The position numbers and the translations under genes were made by a program. From contig JAWVZB010000021.1 of the NCBI GenBank assembly GCA_033722375.1, positions 1 through 33,461 of the forward strand: DNA of 33,461 nt, given 5' to 3'. The DNA comes from JAWVZB01 sp033722375 (GTDB taxonomy: Bacteria; Actinomycetota; Nitriliruptoria; Nitriliruptorales; Nitriliruptoraceae). Below are positions 22,760-30,436 of the stretch, piece by piece; positions within the stretch are counted from its first letter, which is position 1, and each line of letters starts with the position of its first letter. The notes beneath the pieces were generated by a model. That model was given only the letters and a program-made list of their open reading frames with translations. It was not told where the DNA came from and ran no database searches.

Positions 22760-22781
22760 GCGGGGCGCAGGGTAGCCCCGC
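22760..22781 (-). terminator. Hairpin after the DUF3566 gene
   Basis: GCGGGGC (22760-22766) and GCCCCGC (22775-22781) form a perfect 7-bp stem with an 8-nt loop, lying between the DUF3566 stop and tRNA-Ile. It probably ends the gyr/DUF3566 transcript. No T tract follows. Confidence 0.45.
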
Positions 22782-22809
22782 CCCGATCTGCCTGCGAGAC
22801 GAGCCCGCC

Positions 22810-23463
22810 TCACTGCTGGGTGTCTCGGTCCTGGCCGCCGCTGCGCTCCTGGCCGGACCCGGCCTGCTCGCGGTCACCGAAGATGCGGTCCCCGGTGGCC
22901 TCGCTCCCGGACCAGGAATCGCTCGAGACCGGTCGCGTGGCGCTGCTGTCGCTCCCCGAGGTCTGCTGGCGCTCCGAGGACGCGGCGCCGGACTGCTGCT
23001 GGCTGCGGGAGCGCTCGGATCCACCGGACGAGGAGGCGCCCGTGGCGGCCGGAACGGGCTGCTGGCGACCGGTCACGCTGCCGCTCGTGCGGGACACCTC
23101 CCCCCGCGCTGCCGCGCCGGGGGTGTCGTCGTCGAAGCCGAACTGGAGCCCGCCGACGAGGTCAGCGATGAGGTTCTGGAGGAAAGCGAAGAAGACGAAC
23201 AGGCCGGTGTTGACGACCACTCCCAGCAGGCCGAGCAGGAACAGCGCTCGGAACAGGTTCCCCCCGTTGATGCCGCACTCGACGAAGCCCATGTCGGTGG
23301 CGATCGAGCACACCTTGTCGATGAGCTGCAGCCGTTGGATGAAGAACCACATGACCCCGGCAGCGAGCATCCAGATGGCCAACAGTGCCAGGTTGAGCAC
23401 GAACCCGAACTTCAGCACCGACCATGGGTCGACGCGTTTCAAGGTCAGGCGGCGGCGTACCAC
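22810..23463 (-). CDS. DUF3566 membrane protein with Ser/Gln-rich tail
   Basis: A 217-residue protein. Residues 1-105 form the DUF3566 domain: basic lead VRRRLTLKRVDPWSVLKF, helix 1 (FVLNLALLAIWMLAAGVMWF), a loop with two cysteines (KVCSIATDMGFVECGI) and helix 2 (ALFLLGLLGVVVNTGLFVFF), then IADLVGGLQF. Residues about 110-217 are low-complexity Ser/Gln/Gly/Arg sequence, likely disordered. In mycobacteria and relatives the DUF3566 gene follows gyrA and has a Pro/Ala-rich N-terminal extension; here the disordered part is C-terminal instead. The role is unknown, and the persistent gyrase link suggests chromosome or division-related membrane function. The GTG start has CGGAG 6-7 bp upstream. It lies 97 bp downstream of gyrA. 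Confidence 0.85.
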   Translation of the reverse strand: MVRRRLTLKRVDPWSVLKFGFVLNLALLAIWMLAAGVMWFFIQRLQLIDKVCSIATDMGFVECGINGGNLFRALFLLGLLGVVVNTGLFVFFAFLQNLIADLVGGLQFGFDDDTPGAAARGEVSRTSGSVTGRQQPVPAATGASSSGGSERSRSQQQSGAASSERQQTSGSDSSATRPVSSDSWSGSEATGDRIFGDREQAGSGQERSGGQDRDTQQ

Positions 23464-23560
23464 GAGGTCTCCGTCCGTGGTGAGGGGGGCAGCGTCGGCA
23501 CGAGTCTACGGCCGGCCCTGCCGACAACCCGTGCACCTCCCGTCCGGCCGGCCGCGGTCA

Positions 23561-26287
23561 TCACGTGTCGGCGTCGCCGGCCTGGCCCGGCTGCTCGACC
23601 TCGGCCTCGGCGTCGGGCTCGTCGTCTTCGACCACGGGGTCACCCGCGGGCTCGATGCTCGGCTGATCCTCGTCCTCGTCGTCGTTGTCGACCACGAGCG
23701 TGAGACCAACCACCTTCGCGCCCTCGTCGGGACGCATGAGCTGCACGCCCTGCGTGGACCGACCGGTGGGCCGGACATCGATCACGTCGGTGCGGATCAG
23801 GGTGCCGTGGTCGCTCACGAGCATGATCTCTGCCGTGTAGGGGACGACGAGCGCCCCCGCGAGCTTGCCCTTCTCCTCGGTCAGCTTGGCGGTCACGACC
23901 CCCTTGCCGCCCCGCCCCTGGGTGGGGTAGCGGGCCAGGGCGGTGCGCTTGCCGTACCCCTCCTCGGTGACGACCAGGAGGTAGCTCTCGTCGTCGGGAT
24001 CGACGGGCGCCATCGCCAGCAGGTACGCGTCGCGGTCGAGCCGCATCCCGCGCACCCCGGTCGCCGTGCGACCCATGGCGCGGACGTCGGACTCGTGGAA
24101 CCGGATCGCGTAGCCGTCGTTCGACACGAGCACCACGTCGTTGTCGCCCTCGGTGATGGCGACCCCCATCAGCTCGTCGCCGTCCTTGAGGTTGATCGCG
24201 ATCAGGACCGAGCGGGGCGAGTCGAACTCCTCGAGGGCGGTGCGCTTCACGGTCCCCTGGCGCGTCGCGAAGAACAGGTAGCGCTCCCGGTCCCCCTGCT
24301 CCTCCTCGGCCTCGCCGTCGAACGCCGTGAGCGACATGACGGCAGCCACGAGCTCACCCTGCTCGAGCGCGAGCCCCGGCACGTTCGCGACGTAGACGCC
24401 CTTGGCCGACCGCGACTTCTCGGGGACCTGGTAGGCCTTGACGCGGTAGACCCGGCCCTGGTTCGTGAAGAACAAGAGGTAGTCGTGGGTCGAGCACGTC
24501 AGGAGGACGCTGACGACGTCCTCCTCCTTCATGTCGGCGCCGCGGACGCCCCGCCCGCCCCGCTTCTGGGTCCGGAACGCGTCCACCGGGGTGCGCTTCA
24601 CGTAGCCCGCCCGGGTGAGCGTGATCACGACCTCGTCTTCGGGGATGAGGTCCTCGACGGTCATCTCGCCGTCGTCCGGGACGATCTGTGAACGGCGATC
24701 GTCCGCGAAGCGGTCCCGCACCTCGCCGAGCTCGTCCTTGATGATGGTCTTGACGCGCTCGGGGTGGGCGAGGATGTCCTTGAGGTCGGCGATGGTCACC
24801 TGGAGCTCGTCGTACTCGTCCTGGATGCGCTGGCGCTCGAGCGCCGCCAGCCGCCGGAGCTGCATGTCGAGGATCGCCTGCGCCTGCGCCTCGGAGAGCT
24901 CGAAGCGCTCCATCAGCCCGGTCTTGGCCGTGTCGGCCGACTCGGAGCCGCGGATCAGCTCGATGATCTCGTCGATGTGGTCGAGCGCGATCAGCAGCCC
25001 CTCGAGGATGTGGGCCCGCTGCTCGGCCTTCTTGAGCCGGTAGCGGGTGCGCCGCTCGATCACCTCGATCTGGTGGTCGATGTAGTGCTGGAGGAACTGA
25101 TCGAGCGTCAAGGTCTTCGGGACCCCGTCGACGATCGCCAGCATGTTGGCGCCGAAGGTGTCCTGGAGCTGGGTGTGCTTGTAGAGCTGGTTCAGGACCA
25201 CCTGGGCGTTGGCGTCGCGCTTGAGGTCGATCACGATCCGCAGGCCCTCGCGGGACGACTCGTCGCGGAGGTCGGCGATGCCCTCGATGGTCTTGTCGTT
25301 GACGAGCTGGGCCATCTTCTGCAGCAGGTTGGACTTGTTGACCATGTAGGGGATCTCGGTGACGATGATCCGCTCGCGCTCGTTCTTGGTGGCTTCCTCG
25401 ATCGTGCAGACCGCCCGCACCTTGATCGAGCCCTTGCCGGTCGTGTAGGCCTCGTAGGCGCCGGACCGGCCGAGGATGTGCCCGCCGGTCGGGAAGTCGG
25501 GGGCGGGGACGTAGTCCATCAGGTCGACGGCGTCGAGGGACGGGTCGTCGATCTTGGCGATGGTCGCGTCGATCAGCTCGCCGAGGTTGTGCGGGGGGAT
25601 GTTGGTGGCCATCCCCACCGCGATCCCGGTGGCGCCGTTGGCGAGTAGGTTCGGGAACCGGGCCGGGAGGACGACCGGCTCCTCCTCGTAGCCGTCGTAG
25701 TTGTCGACGAAGTCGACCGTCTCCTCGTCGATGTCCCGCAGCAGCTCCATCGCGAGGCGGCTGAGCCGCGACTCGGTGTAGCGCATGGCCGCCGGCGGAT
25801 CACCGTCGACCGAGCCGAAGTTGCCGTGCCCGTCGATGAGCTGGTAGCGGATCGAGAAGTCCTGGCCCATCCGCACCAGCGCGTCGTAGATCGCCTGGTC
25901 GCCGTGCGGGTGGTACTTCTTCATCACGTCACCCACCGCCGACGCGCACTTGCGGTAGGGGCGGTCGGGGCGCAGGCCGGTCTCGTCCATCGAGTAGAGG
26001 ATCCGGCGGTGCACCGGCTTCAGTCCGTCGCGTACGTCGGGGAGCGCACGGCCGACGATGACCGACATCGCGTAGTCGAGGTACGAGGACTTCATCTCGT
26101 CCTCGATGACGACCGGCTCGACCCGGGAGGCCACGACGGTGCCCCCGCTGTCGGTCACGACGTCGCCGTCATCGGAGAGCGGAACGGTCGGATCGTCCAG
26201 GGGGCTCGTCGGCCCGCCGCCGCTGGCAGCGGAGGTGTCCTCGCTGGACGGTTCGTCGGGCGGGTCGGTGGGACGCTGGTCGGACAC
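23561..26287 (-). CDS. gyrA: DNA gyrase subunit A
   Basis: A 908-residue GyrA. The winged-helix/breakage-reunion domain starts at about residue 56 (SRVEPVVIEDEMKSSYLDYAMS). HPHGDQAIYD is the quinolone-determining region with Q131 and D135 at the E. coli 83 and 87 positions, and Y170 in AAMRYTE is the DNA-cleaving tyrosine. The C-terminal six-bladed propeller carries the GyrA box Q-K-R-G-G-R-G needed to wrap DNA, plus an acidic tail (DDEDEDQPSIEP and on). Two features are unusual: an acidic/Ser-rich N-terminal extension of about 55 residues, and glutamine at the 83 position, usually Ser, Thr or Ala. GyrA introduces negative supercoils as A2B2 with GyrB. GTG 26287 begins 2 bp after the preceding stop codon, implying translational coupling. 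Confidence 0.97.
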   Translation of the reverse strand: MSDQRPTDPPDEPSSEDTSAASGGGPTSPLDDPTVPLSDDGDVVTDSGGTVVASRVEPVVIEDEMKSSYLDYAMSVIVGRALPDVRDGLKPVHRRILYSMDETGLRPDRPYRKCASAVGDVMKKYHPHGDQAIYDALVRMGQDFSIRYQLIDGHGNFGSVDGDPPAAMRYTESRLSRLAMELLRDIDEETVDFVDNYDGYEEEPVVLPARFPNLLANGATGIAVGMATNIPPHNLGELIDATIAKIDDPSLDAVDLMDYVPAPDFPTGGHILGRSGAYEAYTTGKGSIKVRAVCTIEEATKNERERIIVTEIPYMVNKSNLLQKMAQLVNDKTIEGIADLRDESSREGLRIVIDLKRDANAQVVLNQLYKHTQLQDTFGANMLAIVDGVPKTLTLDQFLQHYIDHQIEVIERRTRYRLKKAEQRAHILEGLLIALDHIDEIIELIRGSESADTAKTGLMERFELSEAQAQAILDMQLRRLAALERQRIQDEYDELQVTIADLKDILAHPERVKTIIKDELGEVRDRFADDRRSQIVPDDGEMTVEDLIPEDEVVITLTRAGYVKRTPVDAFRTQKRGGRGVRGADMKEEDVVSVLLTCSTHDYLLFFTNQGRVYRVKAYQVPEKSRSAKGVYVANVPGLALEQGELVAAVMSLTAFDGEAEEEQGDRERYLFFATRQGTVKRTALEEFDSPRSVLIAINLKDGDELMGVAITEGDNDVVLVSNDGYAIRFHESDVRAMGRTATGVRGMRLDRDAYLLAMAPVDPDDESYLLVVTEEGYGKRTALARYPTQGRGGKGVVTAKLTEEKGKLAGALVVPYTAEIMLVSDHGTLIRTDVIDVRPTGRSTQGVQLMRPDEGAKVVGLTLVVDNDDEDEDQPSIEPAGDPVVEDDEPDAEAEVEQPGQAGDADT

Positions 26288-26289
26288 GG

Positions 26290-26562
26290 TCAGCCTCGCT
26301 CGTCGTCACGGGTGCGGTCGGAGGGGTGCTCGGGGGAGTCGTCGTCGTTGTCGGGTGGTCCGGGGAACCGGGGGCGGACGCGGGTCTCGACCGAGCGGGA
26401 ACGTGCGTCTGCGGCGAAGAGCAGCGCGCCCGCGAGCGCCGCGAGCACGATCCCGACCGCGCCGGAGAGGAACACGTCGAAACCGAGGAACCACCCCAGG
26501 AGGAACACGCTGCCGAAGGTGATGGCAGCCGCCATGATCGCAGCACGGACGGTGCGGTTCAC
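26290..26562 (-). CDS. Two-helix small membrane protein between gyrB and gyrA (orf90)
   Basis: A 90-residue protein of unknown function. A short basic lead (VNRTVR) precedes two membrane helices at about residues 7-28 (AAIMAAAITFGSVFLLGWFLG) and 31-50 (VFLSGAVGIVLAALAGALLF). A cytosolic tail rich in Arg, Pro and Asp follows (DARSRSVETRVRP, then DNDDDSPEHPSDRTRDDERG). Its GTG start overlaps the TGA of the preceding gene in a GTGA junction, and its stop lies 2 bp before the gyrA GTG. The coupling implies co-translation with gyrase. I know no family for it. Confidence 0.72.
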   Translation of the reverse strand: MNRTVRAAIMAAAITFGSVFLLGWFLGFDVFLSGAVGIVLAALAGALLFAADARSRSVETRVRPRFPGPPDNDDDSPEHPSDRTRDDERG

Positions 26563-26807
26563 GTCTGGTCCTCTCGCCAGCGTTCGACCTGGTCGTCGAG
26601 GTCGGCGTCGATGCGTCGGCGCCACTCGGCGTCCTCGAGTTCCTCCTCGGCGAGCTCCTGCTCGGCGCGGTGCTGCATGTTCAGGTCGACGCCCCGCTGC
26701 TCGCGGGCATCCCGGAAGCCACGCATGAAGTGCGGCCCGAGGGCCGCGACCACCACGACGGCGACGATCACGACCAGGCCCAGCACCACGAGCTCTGCGG
26801 TGGACAC
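26559..26807 (-). CDS. Single-helix small membrane protein between gyrB and gyrA (orf82)
   Basis: An 82-residue protein of unknown function. Residues about 5-26 are one membrane helix (LVVLGLVVIVAVVVVAALG). An amphipathic, highly charged cytosolic helix follows (FRDAREQRGVDLNMQHRAEQ, then LAEEELEDAEWRRRIDADLD). The GTG start lies 2 bp after the gyrB stop, and the TGA stop overlaps the next gene's GTG. Reading frames further upstream overlap gyrB and are shadows. Its place within the gyrase transcript suggests equimolar production with the gyrase subunits. No family is recognised. Confidence 0.7.
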   Translation of the reverse strand: MSTAELVVLGLVVIVAVVVVAALGPHFMRGFRDAREQRGVDLNMQHRAEQELAEEELEDAEWRRRIDADLDDQVERWREDQT

Positions 26808-26809
26808 GG

Positions 26810-28768
26810 TCAGACGTCGAGCGTCGCGTAGCGGGCGTTGGCCTGGATGAACTCGCGCCGCGACTCGACGTCGCCGCCCATCAGCACGCTGAACATCTCG
26901 TCGGCGACCGCAGCATCCTCCATGGTCACGATCTTGAGCGTGCGGCGCTCGGGGTCCATCGTGGTCTCCCACAGCTGCTCGGGATCCATCTCGCCGAGGC
27001 CCTTGAAGCGCTGGATCTCCGGCTTCTTGTCCTTCGGGAGGTCCGCGAGGATCGCGTCCCGCTCCGGGTCGGAGTAGGCGTAGAAGACCTGCTTCTTCCG
27101 GGTGGGGTGCTTGATCTGGTAGAGCGGCGGCATGGCGAGGTAGACGTAGCCGGCCTCGATCAGCGGCTTCATGTGCCGGAAGAGGAACGTGAGCAGGAGG
27201 GTGCGGATGTGCGCCCCGTCCACGTCCGCATCGGCCATGAGGATCAGCTTGTGGTAGCGGGCCTTGGTGGCGTCGAAGTCCTCGCCGAAGCCGGTGCCCA
27301 TCGCGGTGATGAGCGCCTGGACCTCGGTGTTGCGCAGGATCTTGGCCAGCCCGGCCTTCTCGACGTTGATGATCTTCCCGCGGATCGGCAGGATCGCCTG
27401 GAAGTGCCGCGACCGGGCCGACTTGGCCGAACCGCCCGCGGAGTCACCCTCGACGATGAAGAGCTCGGACTCGGCCGGGTCGCGTGACTGACAGTCGGCG
27501 AGCTTGCCGGGCAGCGCGGTGGACTCGAGCAGGCTCTTGCGCCGCGTCAGGTCGCGTGCCTTGCGGGCCGCGATACGGGCCTTGGCCTCGGACTCGGCCT
27601 TGCTGATGATCGCCTTGGCCTCGGTGGGGTGCTCCTCGAGCCACGTCTGGAGCCGGGCGTAGCTGGTCTTCTGCACGAACGAGCGGACCTCGGTGTTGCC
27701 GAGCTTGGTCTTGGTCTGGCCCTCGAACTGGGGGTCGCCGACCTTGACGGAGATGATCGCGACGAGCCCCGAACGCAGGTCGTCACCGGTCAGCGACTCG
27801 ACCTCCTTCGACCGCAGCAGGTTCTTGTCCCTGGCGTAGTTGTTCACGACCGAGGTGAGGGCGCTGCGGAAGCCCTCTTCGTGGGTGCCACCCTCGTGGG
27901 TGTTGATGGTGTTGGCGAAGCTGAGGATGGTGTCGTTGAAGTCATCGATCCACTGCACCGACACCTCGACCGACTGCGCCCCGGTGGGACCCTGCTCCTC
28001 GTTCTCGAAGTGGATGGCGTCGTGCAGCGCCTCCTTGGACTTCGTGGTGCGGATGTGCTCGACGAAGTCCTTCAGTCCGCCGGGCGCGTGGAAGCGCCAC
28101 TCGCGCGGAGAGGCGTCCTCTTCGGCGTCCTCGCGGGGACGGTCGTCGACGAGCACGATCTCGAGCCCGGCGGTGAGGAAGGCGGTGTCGCGCAGCCGAC
28201 GCTGGATCGTGTCGACGTTGAGCTCGAGCGTGTCGAAGATCTGGGGGTCGGGCCAGAAGGTGATGGTCGTGCCGGTGTCGTCGGCGTCGCCGACACGCTC
28301 GATCCCCCCGTCCGGAAAGCCGCGGGTGTAGGTCTGCTGCCACACCCCGCCGTCACGACGGACCTCGGCGACCAGCCGCTCGGACAACGCGTTGACGACC
28401 GACACACCGACGCCGTGGAGCCCGCCGGACACGGCGTAGGCCTGGTTGTCGAACTTCCCGCCCGCGTGGAGCACGGTCATGACGACCTCGAGGGCGGGGC
28501 GGTTCTGCTTCTCGTGCATGTCGACGGGGATCCCCGACCCGTCGTCGGAGATCCGGATGCCGCCATCGGCGGTGAGCGTCACGTCGATGCGGTCGCAGCG
28601 ACCCGCCAACGCCTCGTCGACGGAGTTGTCGACCACCTCCCAGATGAGGTGGTGCAGCCCGCGCGGTCCGGTGGAGCCGATGTACATCCCGGGGCGCTTG
28701 CGGACCGCTTCGAGCCCCTCGAGGACGGTGATGTTCTTGGCGTTGTACTCGACGGGGTGGGTGGTCAC
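26810..28768 (-). CDS. gyrB: DNA gyrase subunit B
   Basis: A 652-residue GyrB of usual actinobacterial length. GHKL ATPase motifs: EVVDNSVDEALAG (catalytic Glu and Mg-binding Asn), DDGSGIPVD and GGLHGVGVSVVNALS. The transducer region has THEEGFRSALT. TOPRIM motifs: ELFIVEGDSAGGSAKSAR, ILPIRGKIINVEKA and LMADADVDGAHIRTLLLTF, with the C-terminal QRFKGLGEMDPEQLWETTMD. GTG 28768 follows GAGAGG by about 5 bp; the nearby ATG at 28770 is out of frame and runs straight into TGA. It heads the cluster gyrB-orf82-orf90-gyrA. A loop with Glu/Asp (RPREDAEEDAS) at about residues 210-220 is a lineage-specific insertion. Confidence 0.97.
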   Translation of the reverse strand: MTTHPVEYNAKNITVLEGLEAVRKRPGMYIGSTGPRGLHHLIWEVVDNSVDEALAGRCDRIDVTLTADGGIRISDDGSGIPVDMHEKQNRPALEVVMTVLHAGGKFDNQAYAVSGGLHGVGVSVVNALSERLVAEVRRDGGVWQQTYTRGFPDGGIERVGDADDTGTTITFWPDPQIFDTLELNVDTIQRRLRDTAFLTAGLEIVLVDDRPREDAEEDASPREWRFHAPGGLKDFVEHIRTTKSKEALHDAIHFENEEQGPTGAQSVEVSVQWIDDFNDTILSFANTINTHEGGTHEEGFRSALTSVVNNYARDKNLLRSKEVESLTGDDLRSGLVAIISVKVGDPQFEGQTKTKLGNTEVRSFVQKTSYARLQTWLEEHPTEAKAIISKAESEAKARIAARKARDLTRRKSLLESTALPGKLADCQSRDPAESELFIVEGDSAGGSAKSARSRHFQAILPIRGKIINVEKAGLAKILRNTEVQALITAMGTGFGEDFDATKARYHKLILMADADVDGAHIRTLLLTFLFRHMKPLIEAGYVYLAMPPLYQIKHPTRKKQVFYAYSDPERDAILADLPKDKKPEIQRFKGLGEMDPEQLWETTMDPERRTLKIVTMEDAAVADEMFSVLMGGDVESRREFIQANARYATLDV

Positions 28769-29034
28769 ATGGGCCTCTCGGGGCGTGGGTGGCTGGACCG
28801 TCGCAGGCCCAGATCCAGGTTCCGTACGGGCACGCCGCTGTGCCAGGAGGAGAACGTGAGGAACCGGTCTCAGATGGACGCTACCAGGGTACCGCCCCGC
28901 CTCTGGCATATCTCACACGCCGCCTGTGGACAGCGACCCCATCTCGGCAGGGTCGGCACGTTCAGGCCCTTCCGGCGCTCCTGTGCGATCTCAGCGTCTC
29001 GCCGGGCGGCGGGGTCGGTACCCGCACACACCCG
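28769..29034 (-). promoter_or_regulatory. Leader/promoter region of gyrB (266 bp)
   Basis: This non-coding gap between the glycosylase stop and gyrB should hold the gyrB promoter, which I cannot place with confidence; a TACCCT at about 28886-28891 (minus strand) is one possible -10. One DnaA-box-like TGTGGACAG lies at about 28925-28933. No clear terminator for the upstream genes is visible, so read-through from recF/dciA/fpg into gyrB is possible. Confidence 0.35.
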
Positions 29035-29943
29035 TCAGCTGCCCTCCAACTCGTCGACGTTCGCCGGCCAGTCGTCCTTGAGCAACCGCGACAGACTGCG
29101 GTCGGCCAGCAGCTTGCCGTCGGTCTGACAGCGGGGGCAGTAGTTGGTCTCGTTGTCGGCGTAGCGGATCCGCTGCACCTCGGTCCCGCACACCGGGCAC
29201 GGCTCGCCGTAGCGGCCGTGGGCGGCGAAGTCGGGACGGAACGCCGTCACCTTGTCCGGGAACGACTCCTCCGCCTCGGCGACGAGCCGGTCCGTCCACT
29301 CGGACAGCACGGCCTGGGTCGCGTCGTAGAGTCGACCGATCTCGGCCTCGTCGAGGTTCTGGGTGCGCTGGACCGGCGACAGGCCGGCGCGGTGGAGGAT
29401 CTCGTCGCTGAAGGCGTTGCCGATCCCACTGAAGCGCCGCGGGTCGGTCAGCGCACGCTTCAGCGTGCGGTTCTCGAGCACGAGCTGTTCGCGGAACGCC
29501 GACAGATCTGCCGCCAACGGCTCGATGCCGCCCCGGTCGTGCTCGGCGAGTGCCTCCTCGCCGGCGACGACGTGCAGGGACGCGCGCTTCTTGGTGCCGG
29601 CCTCCGTCAGCACGAAGGTGGTGTCGGGGAAGTCGAACGCGGCCAGTCCGTTGCGCCGTGGGATCGGGGCGCCCCGCTCCTTCTCCCGCAGACGACCCGC
29701 GATCATGAGGTGCAGGACCGCGAACAGCGGCTCGTCCCGGTCGGCGACCTCCTCGAAGCAGAACACGATCCGCTTACCAACCCGACGCACGTCGGTCAGC
29801 GTCTCGCCCTCTATCGCGGAGACCGGCGGGTCGAACGTCTTCAGCAGCGAGAACCCGGTGATGCGCAGGCGTTCCAGCGGCTGGCCCGACACCCGGCGCA
29901 GTAGGCCGTGGCGGTAGGCCTCGACGTCGGGCAGCTCAGGCAC
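29035..29943 (-). CDS. Formamidopyrimidine-DNA glycosylase (Fpg/Nei) family protein
   Basis: A 302-residue DNA glycosylase/AP lyase. The invariant start x-P-E-L-P-D-V-E-A-Y-R supplies the N-terminal proline nucleophile (P2 after Met removal) and E3. RRVGKRIVFCF contains the conserved beta-hairpin lysine, the H2TH helices include IGNAFSDEILHRAGLSP, and the C-terminal zinc finger is CPVCG ... YCPRCQ (about residues 245-275). The family excises oxidised purines or pyrimidines. The E-A-Y-R start and the DNETNYCPRC finger differ from classic MutM, so substrate choice is open. GTG 29943 is fixed by the need for Pro2 and overlaps the end of the DUF721 gene by 8 nt. Its place inside the recF-gyrB block is not part of the usual order. 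Confidence 0.9.
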   Translation of the reverse strand: MPELPDVEAYRHGLLRRVSGQPLERLRITGFSLLKTFDPPVSAIEGETLTDVRRVGKRIVFCFEEVADRDEPLFAVLHLMIAGRLREKERGAPIPRRNGLAAFDFPDTTFVLTEAGTKKRASLHVVAGEEALAEHDRGGIEPLAADLSAFREQLVLENRTLKRALTDPRRFSGIGNAFSDEILHRAGLSPVQRTQNLDEAEIGRLYDATQAVLSEWTDRLVAEAEESFPDKVTAFRPDFAAHGRYGEPCPVCGTEVQRIRYADNETNYCPRCQTDGKLLADRSLSRLLKDDWPANVDELEGS

Positions 29944-30436
29944 GGTCACGACCGTCGTCGAGATCACCGACCGTGATCTGGATCCGCTTGACGACGTCGC
30001 GACCCAGGACCTCGTTGGCACGTTCCACGAGCTGGGTCGTCATGTACCGCAGCTGGGTGGCCCAGGTCTGATCGGTGGCGCGGACCACGAGCGTGCCCCC
30101 GGCGACCCGGACCGCCTGGCAGCGCCGGGCGAGCTCGGGACCGGTGATCTGCTCCCACCGGGCGACCACGGCGCTGGCCTCGAGCCGATCGCCCCACCCG
30201 CGTTCCTCGACGACGCCGGGCAGCAGGTCGTCGAGTGGTTGCGGGGCGGACACCCGCCGCACCCGGTCCCCGGCGTCGGTGGGGGCGGTCCAGTCGTCCC
30301 GGCCGGGCGGGGCGACCTCGTCACGTTCCTCCTCCGCCCGTCGCGCCTCGTCCTGCCGGCGCTGTCGGGCGTAGGGGTCACCGTGGCGATCCGCCGCGCG
30401 GCGGCGGCGGTCCTCGGCGTCGCGGTCACGGCTCAT
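29936..30436 (-). CDS. DUF721/DciA-like protein
   Basis: A 166-residue protein. Residues 1-60 are a charged, Arg/Asp-rich, probably disordered lead (DAEDRRRRAADRHGDPYARQ and on). Residues about 70-160 form the DUF721 domain: LDDLLPGVVEERGW, VVARWEQITGPELARRCQAVRVAGGTLVVRATDQTW and ATQLRYMTTQLVERANEVLG. DUF721 includes DciA, a loader or partner of the replicative helicase in bacteria lacking DnaC/DnaI, and the gene sits next to recF throughout Actinobacteria. ATG 30436 overlaps the recF stop (ATGA), and the 3' end overlaps the glycosylase start, so all three should be translated as a coupled unit. The disordered part is N-terminal, as usual for actinobacterial members. Confidence 0.88.
   Translation of the reverse strand: MSRDRDAEDRRRRAADRHGDPYARQRRQDEARRAEEERDEVAPPGRDDWTAPTDAGDRVRRVSAPQPLDDLLPGVVEERGWGDRLEASAVVARWEQITGPELARRCQAVRVAGGTLVVRATDQTWATQLRYMTTQLVERANEVLGRDVVKRIQITVGDLDDGRDRA

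Noticed and set aside
23464..28909. Long plus-strand frames opposite gyrA and gyrB
   Set aside because: Shadow frames of strongly conserved genes with no domain content.
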